Source of the DNA: a virus
Direction: 5' to 3' (one strand)
DNA: 21,721 nucleotides
Virus record (IMG/VR): IMGVR_UViG_3300040809_000450
Coordinates: 1-21,721 of that record
Part shown: positions 20,638-21,721 of the stretch, in pieces
How the letters are laid out: every line of letters begins with the position of its first letter
Position numbering within the stretch: the stretch's first letter is position 1
Notes under the pieces: model-generated
Seen by the model: the letters and a program-made list of their open reading frames with translations, nothing else
Databases searched by the model: none
What the model was told of the DNA's origin: nothing
Program-made: the position numbers and the translations under genes

Positions 20638-20858
20638 TGTTTACTGTCGAACACGAAGACGCCTATACAATTGTAACCACCTTAGATCAGACAGGGTTGT
20701 ATTCAGATGTTGAGGTCATTTTAGACGAGACTGATGTTGTTCTACGACAATTCAACGAGGATACAAAGTGTTATGATCTAATTAATCTTTCCCATCAACA
20801 ATTCAGAGACATAATTGCGTCTCTATCAAAAGCTGAAGGAGCATACTATGCAAGCTAA
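20637..20858 (+). CDS. Small hypothetical protein
   Basis: The product has 73 residues. It is an acidic, beta-rich small domain: MFTVEHEDAYTIVTTLD, then DVEVILDETDVVLRQFNED, then LINLSHQQFRDIIASLSKA. The 'vvLrQfne...d.I.Ls..q..' pattern recurs in small phage proteins. It overlaps the preceding stop (TAATG; AGAGGAAG upstream) and the following start by 11 bases. Unknown. Confidence 0.65.
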   Translation: MFTVEHEDAYTIVTTLDQTGLYSDVEVILDETDVVLRQFNEDTKCYDLINLSHQQFRDIIASLSKAEGAYYAS

Positions 20859-21123
20859 CTTATATGAAACTATCGCTTTACAATTTTTTAAACCCGAGCA
20901 TCGGCATCATAATGACTTAGCCACGGGTCTTCGTGAAGAAGCCGAAGAAGTAGAAGATGCAACCCAAATGGGAACACGATCTCAAATCTTGGATGAGCTA
21001 GGTGATGTTCTTTGGTATGTTACTATTATGGCAAGTAATGAGGGTAGTAGCCTGTCTGAGATTATGAAGATCAATTATGAAAAACTTGAAGCACGAGCAA
21101 TTAACGGAAAGGTCAAGCCATGA
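20848..21123 (+). CDS. MazG-like nucleotide pyrophosphohydrolase
   Basis: The product is 91 residues from ATG 20848 (AAGGAG 7 bases upstream). It belongs to the all-alpha NTP pyrophosphohydrolase (MazG-like) group: the metal-binding EExxE motif REEAEEVED (Glu30, Glu31, Glu34), the ILDELGDVLWYV helix (Glu50, Asp53), and the ending NYEKLEARAINGKVK. It would hydrolyse NTPs or dNTPs to monophosphates. In phages it may trim host nucleotides, (p)ppGpp-related signals or non-canonical dNTPs before replication. The stop overlaps the next start (ATGA). Confidence 0.82.
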   Translation: MQANLYETIALQFFKPEHRHHNDLATGLREEAEEVEDATQMGTRSQILDELGDVLWYVTIMASNEGSSLSEIMKINYEKLEARAINGKVKP

Positions 21124-21353
21124 ATGAAGATATCCAAAAGTTAATCCAAGTATTTAAAGAAACACCAAAGCAGCCTCTCCGGGAAAATTTACTAGTTAGC
21201 ATAGAAATGTTAGCCTCTTCATTTATCCTGTTAATTGTTGGGCTAGTTATCTTTACTTACAGTTTAGCGTATTCCCTGTACAAGACTACTAAAACCTTAA
21301 TAACAGCAGTAGTAGTATTTATTCGAGCTATGATTATGAAAAGAAAGGAGTAA
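21120..21353 (+). CDS. Small membrane protein, unknown
   Basis: The protein has 77 residues. A charged N-terminus (NEDIQKLIQVFKETPKQ) is followed by a hydrophobic region 25-50 (LLVSIEMLASSFILLIVG, then LVIFTYSLAYSLY) and a second moderately hydrophobic stretch TLITAVVVFIRAMIM, ending KRKE. One or two membrane spans are likely. It is coupled to the MazG-like gene and followed by the class II promoter-like element. Unknown function. Confidence 0.6.
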   Translation: MNEDIQKLIQVFKETPKQPLRENLLVSIEMLASSFILLIVGLVIFTYSLAYSLYKTTKTLITAVVVFIRAMIMKRKE

Positions 21354-21374
21354 AATACCCGCAAATAATGACTA
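21352..21374 (+). promoter_or_regulatory. Class II promoter-like element, copy 2 (before exonuclease)
   Basis: The 23 bases are identical to 11912-11934 and start at the stop codon of the preceding gene. A small hairpin ATTCCC/GGGAAT (21381-21397) follows, in the leader of the exonuclease gene. It is probably a phage RNA polymerase promoter placed before a replication gene that needs extra expression. Confidence 0.55.
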
Positions 21375-21421
21375 TCAGGCATTCCCATTAGGGGAATTCT
21401 TAATTAATAAAAGGAGCTATT

Positions 21422-21721
21422 ATGACTATAGCTATTATCGATGGTGATGTCCTTGTATATATGTCAATATGGAAGAGCGATACACTAGAAGAAGGAAAGA
21501 AGAAATTCTTAGAACATTTTAATGACGTCTTAAACAACCTTTTTACAAAAGACTACGTTATGGCCATTGGTGGTCCTGACAACTTTCGTGCAGAGCTGTA
21601 TACCGAGTATAAAGGTAACAGAAAGAAAGCCAAAGACAATAGACCAGACTGGTTTCTTGACTTGAAGTCTTGGGTTGAATCCTTAGAGGGGGTTGTAGTG
21701 TCCGACAACTGCGAAGCAGAT
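21422..21721 (+). CDS. 5'-3' exonuclease, T7 gp6-like, N-terminal part only
   Basis: One hundred codons are present before the window ends; AAAAGGAG lies 6 bases before the ATG. The sequence IAIIDGDVLVYMSIW matches the opening strand with a metal-binding Asp of the FEN / T7 gp6 5'-3' exonuclease family. The following AIGGPDNFRAELYTEYKGNRKK holds the helical-arch start ('F R ... Y K . N R') and VVVSDNCEAD the next acidic cluster (family 'E.DD'). In T7 the enzyme removes RNA primers and degrades host DNA, and works in recombination with SSB and DNA polymerase. The 3' part lies outside the window. Confidence 0.85.
   Translation, partial: MTIAIIDGDVLVYMSIWKSDTLEEGKKKFLEHFNDVLNNLFTKDYVMAIGGPDNFRAELYTEYKGNRKKAKDNRPDWFLDLKSWVESLEGVVVSDNCEAD

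Noticed and set aside
1-21721. tRNA genes, integrase, attachment sites or insertion sequences
   Set aside because: No cloverleaf-like stretch, recombinase motif or terminal inverted repeat was recognised on reading; a dedicated tRNA search could not be run.

Overview
The window is one strand-biased piece of a tailed-phage genome: every supportable gene reads on the + strand, mostly with 1-14 nt overlaps (ATGA, TAATG) or gaps of a few bases. Both ends are cut inside genes. The AT-rich composition, the SleB-type lysis enzyme and strong Shine-Dalgarno sites suggest a Gram-negative, probably gammaproteobacterial (perhaps marine) host. That host guess is an inference; nothing in the sequence names the host.

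Layout. (1) 1-6319, tail module: the end of a lambda G-like tail assembly chaperone, a canonical -1 slippery heptamer leading into a T-like extension, a small HK97 gp10-like tail protein, an intrinsic terminator, and a tape measure protein of about 1817 residues. (2) 6320-9300, a cassette of an HNH endonuclease, small membrane or secreted proteins, an ADP-ribosyltransferase-like small protein, a SleB-type cell-wall hydrolase and unknowns. It is punctuated by four near-identical 34-bp promoter-like elements plus one degenerate copy. (3) 9301-9518, a strong terminator followed by a host-type sigma70 promoter. (4) 9519-21721, the takeover and replication module: a single-subunit T7-type RNA polymerase, a T7 gp2.5-like SSB, a deoxyribosyltransferase-like protein, a GIY-YIG nuclease, an HhH-GPD-like protein, a DUF3310 protein, a T7 gp5-like DNA polymerase, a MazG-like pyrophosphohydrolase, the start of a T7 gp6-like 5'-3' exonuclease, and many small phage ORFans.

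How it works together (inference). The RNA polymerase gene has the only good host-type promoter I can see, behind a strong terminator. Its product would then read the repeated class I element (core CTCTATAATGAAGAAA) that heads the small-gene and lysis cassette. It may also read a second 23-bp element that precedes the SSB and exonuclease genes. The phage therefore combines a long-tailed virion (large tape measure, G/GT frameshift) with a T7-type transcription and replication core that is usual in short-tailed phages. Points most worth a second look are the promoter sets, the altered motif A and motif B residues of the DNA polymerase, the small YRG/WTDS protein, and several small-peptide and hairpin features. 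No tRNA, CRISPR array or insertion sequence was recognised, and there is no gene-free stretch longer than about 230 bases.
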